This document shows positions 35,967 through 48,044 of a stretch of 64,000 bases of DNA, one piece after another (position 1 is the first letter of the stretch; the number at the start of each line of letters is the position of its first letter). The position numbers and the translations under genes are program-made. The notes below the pieces were generated by a model that saw only the letters and a program-made list of their open reading frames with translations, had not been told where the DNA came from and did not search any database. This stretch comes from Epiperipatus broadwayi (Eukaryota > Onychophora > Udeonychophora > Euonychophora > Peripatidae): positions 1,639,001 through 1,703,000 of the forward strand of contig JAQFVV010006294.1 of the NCBI GenBank assembly GCA_028023455.1. The letters are read 5' to 3'.

Positions 35967-36270
35967 GCATATATATATAATAAAAAAAAATTTAACGGTA
36001 AATACAATATTATAGTTTAAATTCTTTTGTAGCATTTTCGATTACGTGGTAATCCTCGTCAGCTATTATAGTTTAAATTCTTTTGTAGCACTTTCAATTA
36101 CATGGTAATCCTCGTCAGCTATTATAGTTTAAATTCTTTTGTAGCACTTTCGATTACGTGGTAATCCTCATCAGCTGACGAGGATTACCACGTAATTGAA
36201 AGTGCTACAAAAGAATTTAAACTATAATATTGTATTTACCGTTAAATTTTTTTATTATATATATATTTTA
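35967..36270. repeat. Foldback with three direct 56 bp units and one inverted unit
   Basis: The outer arms AATTTAACGGTAAATACA and TGTATTTACCGTTAAATT enclose three direct copies of an exactly 56 base unit (minus-strand units starting CTGA at 36062, 36118 and 36174), followed by one copy on the plus strand from 36175. The junction is a perfect dyad at 36174/36175. Copies differ by one to three bases. Tandem plus inverted hammerhead monomers of this size resemble what rolling-circle or circular-RNA retrotransposition leaves. Confidence 0.9.
36032..36205. ncRNA. Array of four hammerhead-like motifs, family 5
   Basis: Each unit reads CTGACGA (CTGATGA in one), G, six-pair hairpin GATTAC/GTAATC with loop CAC, GAAA, GTGCTA. 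Minus-strand cores lie at 36032-36062, 36088-36118 and 36144-36174; the plus-strand core is at 36175-36205. One unit has ACCATGTAATT, where the closing pair becomes a wobble. AGTGCT is nearly self-complementary, as in hammerheads that work as dimers. Weak points are one unpaired G after CTGACGA and a poor stem I (the C-G pair, then mismatches). Confidence 0.6.
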
Positions 36271-36745
36271 TAACGGGTACTGTATTTTACATTTAATATT
36301 TATATAAACCATGATCAACTTAAACAAGCAGTTGCAGATATTAGAAGAATTTTAAAAAACCATATTAATAGCCTTAAAGTTCATTTCAATCTATCAGATC
36401 TCTTCAGAAAGGCCAAATTCTGAAGTAATTTTTCAAATACGTTATACTATTGTTTTGTATTTATTTAGATATTAATACACAAAATTAATATGTAATGGCC
36501 TATTCTTTAGCAAGCACTCATTTACAGATCAATTGTAATATCTTGAAAATATAAGATCATAGTCTTGAGTAGATGTTGTTGAATAGCTAAAAATATACAA
36601 AATTTATAAATACATTTGAATTTTAATAAATGTAAATCTATATACATAGTTAAATAAATCATAATACTTCTTCTATTAAGAAATAACCAATAATTATTTA
36701 AGTATTTATTGAAAATCAATTATGAATAACTGTTTGCTAAAGAAA

Positions 36746-36749
<4 letters not shown>

Positions 36750-36811
<62 letters not shown>
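36750..36811. repeat. (AT)n microsatellite
   Basis: About 60 bases of uninterrupted AT dinucleotides next to the inverted-repeat Penelope fragment. Confidence 0.95.
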
Positions 36812-36813
<2 letters not shown>

Positions 36814-36917
36814 ATAAATAAAGTTTGATATCTGTATTCGTTTCACAATATATGTAATATACAAATCAATATATATATATCAAAATACAGTACAATTTAT
36901 ATAAATTATATTCTTTT

Positions 36918-36959
36918 AGAAGTACTTTCGACTATACACTTTGTAGTCTTTATCAACTA
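36918..36959 (-). ncRNA. Hammerhead-like motif, family 6, left arm
   Basis: On the minus strand: ATAG, TTGATAA, A, GACTA, CAAAGTGTA, TAGTC, GAAA, GTACT, T, CTA. CTA/TAG gives three stem I pairs, GACTA/TAGTC five stem II pairs, and AGTACT is a palindromic stem III. The CUGANGA box is mutated at two places (first C and the G), while GAAA is intact. Confidence 0.5.
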
Positions 36960-37050
36960 TATAATGTTGAATAATCAAAATGAGACAACCCTTAACAATA
37001 CCCATAGTTCAATTCAGATTTCCCACAATTTTGTTATCTTAACATTTGAT

Positions 37051-37314
37051 GAACATATGCTTTTATATAATAGAATTCAAAAAGAGAATCAATATGGAAC
37101 AGATGTAAATAAACCTTCATCATCTGTTATATTTGATCATAATAAATCTTGTCAATATGGATTTAAATTTGATTATAAAAATATGAAAATTATTCAAATT
37201 GAACGTTGTCTTAATAAACGTAAAATAAAAGAGGCTACGTTGATTTCAAGAAATCGTCAAATGTTAATGAATCGCCAGTCAAATGTTAAGATAACAGAAT
37301 TGTGGGAAATCTGA
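37051..37314 (+). pseudogene. C-terminal end of a Penelope-like GIY-YIG endonuclease
   Basis: The frame from 36964 is 116 codons, but its first ~29 codons come from the inverted arm. The remainder reads SSSVIFDHNKSCQYGFKFDY, then KMKI-type, LNKRKIKEATLI, LMNRQ, ITELWEI. Penelope endonuclease tails have the order S.I.(D/E)H......FDF...KI....Y..R..KEA..I....N......L...W. The E of KEA corresponds to the conserved glutamate of the GIY-YIG fold. The upstream GIY-YIG motif itself is missing. Confidence 0.65.
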
Positions 37315-37368
37315 ATTGAACTATGGGTATTGTTAAGGATTGTCTCGTTTTGATTATTCAATGTTATA

Positions 37369-37412
37369 TAGTTGATAAAGACTACAAAGTGTATAGTTGA
37401 AAGTACTTCTAA
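37369..37412 (+). ncRNA. Hammerhead-like motif, family 6, right arm
   Basis: Same layout as the left arm: ATAG, TTGATAA, A, GACTAC, then TATAGT, TGAAA, GTACTTC. The base pair closing stem II has changed (TAGTC to TAGTT). It lies about 60 bases after the stop codon of the endonuclease fragment, the position where Penelope-like elements carry hammerheads. Confidence 0.5.
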
Positions 37413-37676
37413 AAGAATATAATTTATATAAATTGTACTGTATTTTGATATATATATATATATATTGATTTGTGTATATTATATATATATATTGAATTTT
37501 TTAAATTTTATCAGTATCTCTCTCATCTTGACTCTACCACATCATAGCTATCCACCAGTATAGAAGAAACTCAGGATACCTCTCTCTTAGTGCACACATT
37601 CTTATATATACACATTATATATATATTGACAATTTTAGTATGCAATATCTCAAGGAAATGCAATATAGAAAATAAC

Positions 37677-37868
37677 TATACGCAAAAACATATATGAGAT
37701 ATGCTTAAATTTGAATAAAGTTTGCAATTTTTTCCCACTGCTCTTTCAATTAAGTTATATTAGTCATATGACTAATATGGCTTAGTCAAAAGTGCACTAG
37801 GCAAAAATTGCAAAGTTTATTCAGATTTAAGCTTATCTTGCATATGTTTTTGCATCTAGTTATTTTCC
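37677..37868. repeat. 190 bp near-palindrome, possible seventh hammerhead family
   Basis: The centre is the perfect dyad AGTCATATGACT near 37763-37774. The arms pair out to the TTTTTGCG/TGCATCTAG region. Reading right from the centre, GACTAA and TTAGTC form a hairpin followed by AAAA and the palindrome GTGCAC; on the other strand the box is GAAA. No CUGANGA box is left, so the ribozyme reading is weak. It lies directly before a Penelope-like coding fragment. Confidence 0.6.
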
Positions 37869-37899
37869 ATATATATATACACTAATGTGAAATTATATT

Positions 37900-38085
37900 A
37901 CAGTGCAAATGATTAGATATTCTTCACAATGTATTAAAAGAAAAGAAAAAATGGTCACTATCTTATATGAGAGGGCACAGAAACTCAGATATATCTATAA
38001 TACTACATACATATTATCAATTAAGTCAGAATTAAAGAATGTATTTGGGCTAGGGATAATCTTTAATTTAATAAATGATGAGTAA
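37900..38085 (+). pseudogene. Penelope-like RT/linker fragment (weak)
   Basis: The 60-codon frame contains KRKEKMVTILYERAQKLR, then SIKSELKNVFGLG and FNLIND. In Penelope-like proteins the segment after the RT thumb has K...L..TL..RA..IC......L..EL..(I/V)...NGYP...I. The order and spacing fit but the sequence is short. Confidence 0.4.
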
Positions 38086-38099
38086 AAATTATTAATATA

Positions 38100-41080
38100 T
38101 TTTTCTAAAGTGGTTTATATCAAAGTTCTGAATACAGAAAGTTTGACACTTGTAATCAAACTATAGAAAATTTATATCTATATAATACCAAACCAGAGAT
38201 GATGGTTTGTGTAGTAGATTGTGATCTGGGTCAATTGATAAGTGATGTTAATCATAAATGCCCAGCTTGGGGATCATTTATTTATTTCATACTCTTTGGT
38301 TATATGTTTCAGGAATGTGTGATGGAATAGAAGTTTGAAATATAATATATATGAATTTAAAGTTTATCTTAAAAATGTATATGCAGTTAAATTGCAATAT
38401 GAGCTATGTATACCTCACTCGTTTGAAAAAAAGTGAAAAGGATGTTTCTGAATGCATTCGGGATGAGAGAGCTTGAGCTGACTTCCCGGCAGATGGATGG
38501 TTGTAATATGATTGAGCTTAAATGAAAGAAGCACTGATAAGAATAAACTTGAATATATATATATATTTATTGAAATAATTTCATGGTAGCTGCATGACAA
38601 ACAAAGACTTAGAATATAGATAGAACAGGAGAATTAGATAGACAAAATTAAGACAGCAAATTCATCGATAAATTCAAGTAAGCAAAGGTAGTTAAAATGA
38701 AAGCATAAAAAGAAGCAGATTAAGCTTATTTAAATTTATTAGGCAATTTTTAAATGAAATAAATTATTGTTTGTGATAAAAATAAAAACTACATATTAAA
38801 ATAGATACAAATAGAACAAAATTTCAACATAAATGTGAATAGATGCATGCTAGTAAATGTATATATAAAAATATAGTCACACAGTGGAAATTATAAAAAT
38901 TCATCTTTTTGTCATAGTTAATTAAATAAATTTGATTTATTAGTTTTAAACTTAACAAAATTATATATATATAATTAAAAGTTAATTTTCAAGATTTAAA
39001 ATTTAATCGCACATATTGTAGTGATGACTACTCTTTTAACAAATGGTAATTGATTCAAACTATCAATAAAAAGAAAACACAAAGTTTTCACAAATTAAAT
39101 TTTAGTCTAGGGAAATTATAAACATCTAATGAATGACCACTTAATAGTTTTAAGTGACTATTCAAATTTTATTTTTAATTGATTAATTTATATATTCACA
39201 GATAGCGATCAGACTGAATACATATAAAAAAACACAAGTCTTTATGCAGATTCAACCATGTTTCCTGATCATTATTCCTCTACATTAATATAATTAAATG
39301 ACAAAATAAAATAATCTATATGAAATTCAGATGAGAAATAAATAAGTAACAAAATTATTAATTATAACAATAACTTTAATTAACAAATAGAATGAGAATA
39401 ATGTTTAAAAAATTATATTTACATCTAAGATTGGATGAAGAGCATATGTGATAGAAAAAATCTTTGCTGATTTTTAATAATTCACAGAACAAAAGTTTAT
39501 ATTAAATTCATTCATTTACCTATTATGATTCCATGAATATAGATAGATATTTCTGGCTCTGTGAATCTAGATATAAGGCATGTTTAAGCAATATTAACAT
39601 TTCAACTCCTCATAATTTGTTTCAATAGTAGATTAAATCCATGCAGTTTTTCCTATTATTAAGAGCATCGAAATTATATAGATGTATAAATTAATTGATA
39701 GAACAATATTTTCATGTGATAATTGTTTAAAGGACATTTTTTTCTTATAGCAAGTGTCATAGTTTTTTCAGCTTCAGGCAGTAATAAAGAGACGGGCATA
39801 ATCAAAGTTAATTCCTAAGGCATTCCTGTGTTTACACTTCTATAGTCAGCCACATCACTGAAAAGGTCAGGTAAGGCATTCTGAGGTTTCATCTCAGAGA
39901 CTGCATTATCAACTTAAACAATCACTACAACTTTCTTGATTTCCCTCTTATAAGTAACAATGAAGAAGTGATAAGTCCCTCCTTTTGTATAAAGCAGATG
40001 ATCTTAGAGTTTCCAATTTGTTTTTTTGTAGCAACATTTTTTTAAAAGCTAATTTTATTTTAAAGTAACAAATTGTAACAAAATTTTAATTTTTATAATT
40101 ATTATTATTAAATACATTACTTTATAATTTATTTACATAGATGACTTTTTATATTTTAGAATACATAATAAAAAATGTTGTACATAAAGTAATGCATGTA
40201 AATTTAGAAAGTAATAATTAATTAGATAAATTTGATTTTATTTAATCATATATCTAAAAACTATTTATAAAACTTTAATTAATGAAATTTATTATTTCTA
40301 TTACTTTAAAACATAAAAATTAAGTAAAAAAAAAAAATACAATAGCCATTTCCTGATAGATTTAAGTAAATACCATAATTCTCATTTAAAAGTGTTTACA
40401 TCACAAATATCTATCTAAAAAGATAATTTAAAAAAAAAAGACAAAATTGTAATATTTATTACAATTTATTTAATTTTATTAACTACATAGGCAGCCACAA
40501 ATGTTTTCTTAAATTTGATCACTCTTACCGAAGAAAGAGTATGTGATTCTTCAACCACAAATTTGATATTAAGAAATCAGAGATTGTGAGATTATCACTA
40601 AATGTATGAAAGGGAAAGATAATTGATAATGGTAAATACATAGATCCATTCAATAATCTTGAACAAAAAGTTTTTACAAGTCTCCAAAAGATGAAATTCC
40701 ATACTATGTCTAAAATAAATTTTATGCCAATGAAACAAAGAATGTCTGAATAGATAAACAGAACTCTTCGACTGCAAGTTACTCTAAAAGTATGTTAATG
40801 AGCATTTTTATCTTGGTAATAATACCAGCACTAGTGGAAAAAGAAAATGACAGGAAGAAACATTTTAAATGAGCTGCTTATTTGATACACCCATATAGCC
40901 ACAAATGTTTAGAAAATTTGTTGCTAAAATAGTATTTACCACTAATCCTAAGAAACTAATTACCATAAAAATATTCATCCATAAAATATATAATATTGCT
41001 ACTGCAACATGTTAAGATTTCCAAATATTTCAAAATTCATCTTGAAAATATAAACATAATCTATAAGTGAATTGATTTTA
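38100..41080. other. No recognisable gene
   Basis: AT-rich sequence. A slightly less AT-rich piece around 39780-40010 has no convincing frame in either direction. Confidence 0.4.
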
Positions 41081-42248
41081 TTTTAATGGTACTTTGGTAT
41101 TAGAGCTGCAACATTGAGCATGTATTAGACCTACTGTGTTCTGTTCATATTTATATCAATCCATTGATAACTTTGTAATCTTGGGAACTGACCAAGATAA
41201 CATGTACATGGATCTTGTACATGATATTTTGGCAAGATTTACAAAGTTATCAGGGGTTTTGATACAAATGTAAAATGGGTGCAGTAGGTCTAGTACATGC
41301 TCCATGTTGCAGGACTAAAAACAACTAAAAGTAAAAACATGATAAAACATACTAAACATATTTATCATTTTCAATAAGAAACATATGATTTTGAACAAGA
41401 CATTCAAATATGTATGACTTGGATACTAACAACTTTTAAGAATGATGTTTAAAATATAAAAAAAGTGATTTGTGATTTTAATGAAATGACAGCATTGCAC
41501 AAAAAAGTTATTAATTTAAATACATACTAAACAAACTGTAAATGATTTTTGATTGTAAATAATATTTATAAAAAAAACATTAACTATACATATGACTTTA
41601 ACACTGACAACTTTTAAGAACAACATTCCCAATAAAAAAAATGTGACTTGGGATATTAATGAAATGATGCCATTACACAAAAAAATTGTGACTAAATAAA
41701 CAGTAAATGATTTTGGTTTTTAAATAATATTTATAAAAACACATTAAATATACTCTTACGATATTTACCGTGTAATGTATGACAGGAATTGTCACTTTGA
41801 AAACATTTAATATTATCACAGAAAATGGAGATCTCTACTAAAAAATTTCCTTCTAAAAATGTAGCAGGTGATTGCAGAGTATGCTGGGATTTTCAACAGA
41901 AATGCTAATAAATGTATTTTTTTTTATAAACAACTTAAACCAAAAAAAAAAAAAACACAAAAAAATACATTTTAATTATGAGACTTTTGTTAGGTTTTTA
42001 TCCTGGCAGAACTATTTCTTTTATATAATTAAGTATGGCAGAAAGAAATCTAGACAATAACTGAAAATGTTGAAGTATTACAAAAAAAATAGCAATGATA
42101 AAGATAAAAACACATTTCCACACATATACCCACAGGGTTTATTTCCTTTCAATTTGACATCATCGTGACATTAAACATTTATGATGGGTATGAAAAGGTC
42201 TCCTATCTCCTCTATGTTGCAGCTCTAATACCAAAGTACCATTTTAAC
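41080..42248. mobile_element. 1.15 kb non-autonomous DNA transposon with TIRs and 8 bp target duplication
   Basis: GGTACTTTGGTATTAGAGCT starts the element at 41088 and its reverse complement ends it at 42240; the match continues for about 27 bases. The flanks are ATTTTAAT (41080-41087) and ATTTTAAC (42241-42248), an 8 bp duplication with one change. The left terminal region is repeated again in inverted form at about 41285-41322, so the 5' 230 bases fold back on themselves. The interior carries a 178 bp tandem duplication and no transposase. The end sequence matches that beside the Merlin-type relic at 13.6 kb. Confidence 0.8.
41413..41770. repeat. 178 bp tandem duplication inside the TIR element
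   Basis: TATGACTTGGATACTAACAA at 41413 and TATGACTTTAACACTGACAA at 41591 begin two diverged copies, each running through AACTTTTAAGAA, GTGACTT or GTGATTT, AATGAAATGA and AATAATATTTATAAAAA. Confidence 0.75.
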
Positions 42249-42249
42249 A

Positions 42250-45200
42250 TAGGAAAAGATAAAAGTAATTTCACTCTTATGATTAATTTTTAAAAAGTAA
42301 TTTGTTACAATTAATTTTTAAAAAGTAATTTAATAAATAATATTTTATTTCATTAGTTAAAAATGTATTTTAAAATATTTAATTATTAGTTTTTGATTAT
42401 GTGTTACATAAAACAAGGAAAGATGATATATTCAAAGTGGCATAATTAGTGCATAAAAAGTAAGTTAAGACATGCAATTATACATCATGTATATATTTTT
42501 TATAAATTGTTAAACCTAAATATATGCTCTCAATAAATAGAGGTTTAATATATATATTCTACCAGTCGAAAATGTATATCCATCCAACAAGACTTAGAAT
42601 CCGAGCAAAAGTACCCTGAATCCAATCATGCCCATGATACACATGTCAGAAGCAATGATGAATTCTAACTTGTTTGCCCATTCCCCAAATCTGTAACACT
42701 ACTGACAACACCTATGGTGATACTACATAAATTAATTATTTCCGGGCCCGGTGCTACATTGTTTTGCATGAGAACTCAGCTGATGATGAGAGATTGAGTC
42801 AACCCATGATATAAGTTAAAAAACATACATAAATATAAATATTATTAAAGAGATTCAAACAACTGGATTAAGTTTAAAAATATAAATATTTATTTTGACA
42901 AAATTCAAGATGATTTTATATATATTCAACTTCACGCATTTAAACCTTTATTTTTGGTTACAAATATTTGACGATCTTGAGACAATTATTTTATTCAGAC
43001 AGATATGAATTTAGTGTGGCATTTAAATACATAACATATATTTAAAAATCAGATTTTATGTAATATTACAAAGTGGATTTATCTGGGTGTTTTGGTGGAT
43101 GTTTATACATTAAGAATAATACATATTAAGATACGATAGAGTTTAGCTGATTATACGAATTTAGTAGGATGCCCTTGGCATTTCATACATAAGTTTATTT
43201 TCATTTATAGACTTTATTTGTAACAATAAAAATAAGGACATATTTTGATCAGTGAGTAGACTAAAACATTTATTTTACACATTTTCGACATTTAACGATA
43301 GAATATTGTGAAACTTTATAAATACGGGAACGGCTTATTTCAATAAAGGGGAAGGCAGCTTCATGAGAAATTGGATCTAAACTCTAACAAAAAATATTAC
43401 AAAGAGAAGATGTTTTATTATCACATATTACGATTTATTTTGTTAAACAGGCTAGAAAACTAACTATAAGAAATTGTGGTACTAGCATTATGTCAGTGAG
43501 AGAGAGGGTGGCACATTTGTCCAAGAAAACATCATTCTCTGAATTTTAAAATGGTACACTTAGCTTCATGCTTTTGGTACCAAAAAGGGAAAGGTAGGTA
43601 GGAAGTTACTATGGGTCCAGATCATGGCAAAGCTGTACAGAGCTTCAATTACACTAACCTGCATGTTCCAGAAGTAGACTTAGACTTCTGTTATGAACAA
43701 GAACACTAAAAGATGGGAGGCTTTGAATCCCCAGCATGAGATACAAGCAAATCAAACCAGTATATAAATATATACTTGGAGGAGAAGAATGACAAACAAA
43801 GATGAATGTGACTCCCTAGAATGAGGTACAGGTGAATCAGATCCAAGCCCTATGTAGCTTATTAATAATTTGACATATGCCAGCAATGCTATTATAAGAA
43901 TATAAAGTCATTGGATTTAAATATTGAAATAAAGTCTTAAATGGTTTAACAAATATGTAATGATATGTTAAAATAATGACCCATTTAAGATAAAATCATT
44001 TATCAGAAGTTAAAACTATAATTAATGAAGCATGCATTGATCCCCCTTTCTTGAATCACTATTTTGTTTAATATATTTAAAAAAAACTAAAATTCATGCA
44101 CTTAAAAGTGCAAATAACAAAATAGATTTAAGTCACCAGCCTTTTGGTGATGATGATCAATAAGAAATTAATAAAATTAATGGACACCAATATCCACCCC
44201 AGGATTGCAAAGTATTTATACATTTTGTATAAATTTATGATAAAATATTTTTTAAAAGAATGTATTCATTTAAAATACAAACTCAATCTTACGAGCTATT
44301 TAGATATAAATAATAAGAACTCATTAATCCCCCCCCCCTTCTTTTCCAAAGCGGGATATAGAAGAAGTTCATAAGACTGGGTTTGATTGGCATTTACAAA
44401 TAAAATTAAGTGACAAATATAAAAATATCATTAAAAATAAATTATAACCGCACTAAATTATAAAAATAATAAGAAGCATGAGTTGGATGAAAAGTTTTTA
44501 CAGTAGTATTATTTAGATAGAAGAGAATAGATATAAAGAAAATAACTATTAATTTAACATACTCACTGATTAGCAAGTCAAAAGAGATTCAATATACAGA
44601 AAATAATTTTAAAGAGTTAGGATTCAGGTAATACAATTGTAATGTCTTTAGACTTGTTACCTCAGGATTCCATGAAATAAAGTACTGATGAATCTTCTGT
44701 GGCAGGTGGCATTCTTTGATTTGAAACATGTCTCTTGGTCTTGGTGGTTCATTGATGGCACAGGTACACTTGAGTGATAGGAGCTACATCTCTGCATGGC
44801 AAAGAGTTGAGCTGAAGATGGAGGGGAAGGCTGCTTAGGCCCCTCTTTTTAAAAATCAAACAGACATGAAGTCGGTTAGCGACTATTGACCGAACTCTGA
44901 CACAATAGATTTTTGGCCCTATTTATACAAACTTTGAGTTATTCAAAGAATGTTTTTAATTAAACTTCTTAACTCTTAATTAATCTTTAATTTACAGAAA
45001 TATTTTCTCTATTGTTAGTGGAGATGCAATTGCTAGATAACTGTCCAAAAATAAATTCAAATCAATTTCCAGATTGGAAATAGATTTGAAATCAATTTCC
45101 AGATTGGAAATAGATTTGATAAAAATGTTAACAGCTAACTAAAATCAATTAGCTTTGTTTTAAATTTTTCTTTCATTAACTTTAATTTAAAAATTCCTTT

Positions 45201-46000
45201 TAAAATCATGAAACAAACTAATGTTCTCACCCTTTTAATTACTTTTGGACAGTTAGCGGTTGCATCTTCCATCTTGAATTTTTATGTAGTTTTATAAAGA
45301 AAAATAATTACAAAGTATTAAAAATTTAAGTAAGAAAAAAAATACAAAATTATTTACAATATTTGTTTGTGCTTTTATATATATAAAAGCTCCATTAATA
45401 TATGTATATATCTGAGTCGCATCTATAAAAGCCAATATTTAAAATTAAAGAAAATTTTTATTTGAGATTTATATTTATAAATTTTTATAGACGCTTCTCA
45501 GAAATATACGTATAGTTTATATACATGTGACAAAAAAAGGCAGCAGGATGAAACGTGGGTTGTGGTAGAACAGTGAAACACGATCTTGAACTAAGATCGA
45601 CTGTTTCAATATATATATACTTAAAGGAAGATAATGTGAAAGATCCATCAAATTATTTAAGTGATTTATAAATATGTAAGATGGATCTGATGACTAAAAG
45701 GAGCTTGAAAGTCTGGGTTCAAATCCCCTCTCATTACATCTAATTTAAAGTATATATTCTAGTATTTAAACATTAAATATATTAATAGAAAAAAAATTTA
45801 AATTTATGGCCTAACATTTTGAATTAAAACAGTATTAAAAAATGGATAATCAAATTAATAAAAATTAAATGCACTTATACTTTAATAATTTATTAATAAA
45901 CTTTCGATCAAAATGCTTAGTAATTTACAACATAAATAGAAAAGCAGATGTGTCCAAAGAAAATTGAGATTTTTAAAAATTTAGTTTATACTCATAATAA
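42250..46000. other. No recognisable gene; a few less AT-rich patches
   Basis: Patches at 42.58-42.80, 43.49-43.86 and 44.64-44.92 kb have higher G+C and short frames but no recognisable product. They are probably fragments of repeats not otherwise represented here. 45690-45738 is a fragment of the family-2 repeat (GGAGCTTGAAAGTCTGGG, then TTCAAATCCCC). Confidence 0.4.
45061..45120. repeat. 30 bp unit duplicated in tandem
   Basis: ATCAATTTCCAGATTGGAAA is followed by TAGATTTGA and the whole unit is repeated at once, 30 bases apart and identical except for the last base. Each unit contains the hairpin ATTTCCA/TGGAAAT. Confidence 0.95.
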
Positions 46001-47686
46001 TTATATGTTTGTGTATCGGTGTATGGAGGGGGGAGCTACAGAAAAGAATTTGTTGTTAACTGAAAGAAGTGTCTTTGATTATTTCTGAGATCTTAAAGAA
46101 ACTGAGCAGGGTAAATTCGTTGTCCACTCTATACATTCTCGTTGTTGCAGCTGTTATTATTATGTGATTATTCATATAGTATATAAATATTGATGCACTG
46201 CTGCTCACAAACACATCTCTGAATTTAAGTGTAAGAAACACCATGGTCTTTCTTTTCAGTTACCTAATAACTCTTAACCTGAATATTAGTTGAAAATTTT
46301 TGAAGGCAGAATGAATGTATGTGAATGGACTTTTTTTTCATTTAATTCACAATCATGACAAATAAAAGTAACTCAAAACCCTTATTCACAGAAGGCTGCA
46401 AAATTACTAGTCAAGGTAGTAGTAATTGGTGGCCAAAAATGAAGAATGCTAAGGATCTCCTGATTGTAGATTCAGGCTATGATGTAATAACAATCTTTTA
46501 TTTAGATACTTACAATTACAGGTCACTTCCAAGTGAAGAAACACTGAAATAAGTGAAAGAAGAATGGTCTAATATTAAATTAGATATTATTGGACTATGT
46601 GAAGTTATAAGGAAAGACAGAGAGACAATTGATTTAAAAAGTGGACATGTAATGTATTACAAAGGCACAAACATTGGAAGTACAAGTGGAGTAGAATTTA
46701 TTATAACTAAAAATTAAAAGAACAACATTGTGGAGATTGATGGTGTATCAAACAGTGTGATAAAATTAATTATTCTACTTAATGGTAGATACCAAATGTT
46801 AGATAATTCAGATTTATGTACAACAAGTTCTTATTGTGATAAAGAAATAAATTTTTTATATGGAAATACAAAATACTTTTGATTAGATCAAGCAACATTT
46901 TAAAATTTTCATAGGAGACTTTAATGCTAGAATTGGTAAACAATTGAGAGATGAAAGTGTGGTGAGTAAATTTGGTTATGGTGATAGAAATGAGAATATA
47001 GACTTGTGGAATTTGCAGAAAAAACAACAACTTTATATTATGAATTTTTACTTTGAGAAAAATGCTAAACAGAAATGATCATGGAAGCATCTAAATGAAG
47101 TAGCATCAGAACTGGATTATATTTTGACTAACAGAAAATATGTATTTTAAGATTGTAATATTCTTAATAAATTCAACACAGGAAGTAATCATCGTTTAGT
47201 GAGATATAAGATATGTGTTAATACAAAACTTAAGAGACAAAAATTATTAAGAAAAACAAATTCACCGTTGATATTTTTAACTTTCAGAAATATTTCAATG
47301 AATTTAAATTAGAACTTGCAAATCATTTCCAAACGTGAATAGATTTTGAATATGGTTCAGATTTGAACAAAATCAATAGAAATAACTGATACATTTTTAA
47401 AAACTGCAATAAAGATGCTTGGTACAAAAAAGCTGCAACTGACCAGTAAATTTTTTACTAAAACAATTAATGAAGAAAAAAAGAAAAATGAAAATATATT
47501 AAAATGATGCATCAAGAATGACTGTATATCCCAAATTTTGCAAAATGATGTGAAAAATTGTTAATAATTATATTAAAACAGGCAAAACTCTCCATACATT
47601 AGTACCACTCAGTGCCAAACAGAGTAATCAGTGGATTCCAGAAGGCTTGTGCACAAAATTCCCATCTAGTGCCCACTCATCCAATA

Positions 47687-47728
47687 TCCCCAGACTAGTT
47701 TCTGGCTTGTGGTCTTTGTCAGTGAGGA
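47687..47728 (-). ncRNA. Hammerhead ribozyme-like motif, family 1, left arm of copy C
   Basis: On the minus strand: TCCTCA, CTGACAA (core G changed to A), A, GAC, CACAA, GCC, A, GAAA, CTAGT, C, TGGGGA. Stem I and stem III are intact. The CUGANGA box has one inactivating-type change. Confidence 0.65.
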
Positions 47729-48044
47729 GCCTGAGATCTGAGGGCACTGCATCTAGATCTTAGGATCTAATGCAACCTTCCAGCAGCCACCTTTTATCTC
47801 TACTTAACTACAAAACTATGAGAAAAAATTGGAAACACAATAATATTTTCAATCTAAGCTCAAAGCTCAATAGTTTATATAGTCATATGAGCCTGTGTAT
47901 ATAAGCAATTGAGCTTAGATTGAAAATATTACTGTGTTATCAATTTTGATCTCATAGTTTTGTAGTTAAGTGGAGATAAAAGGTGGCTGCTGGAGGGTTG
48001 CATTAGATCCTTAGATCTAGGTGCAGTGCTCTCAGATCCAAGGC

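Larger units (their letters stand above)
36862..37473 (+). mobile_element. Truncated Penelope-like element between ~190 bp inverted arms
   Basis: The left arm (about 36862-37050) and right arm (about 37279-37473) are close reverse complements, from CAAATCAATATATATATAT outside to ATCAAATGTTAAGAT inside. The right arm begins with the last dozen codons of an endonuclease-like reading frame, passes its stop and continues into non-coding DNA with a hammerhead-like motif. Inverted or direct terminal copies with hammerheads are a known trait of Penelope-like elements. Only the last part of the protein is left, as expected of 5'-truncated copies. Confidence 0.75.
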
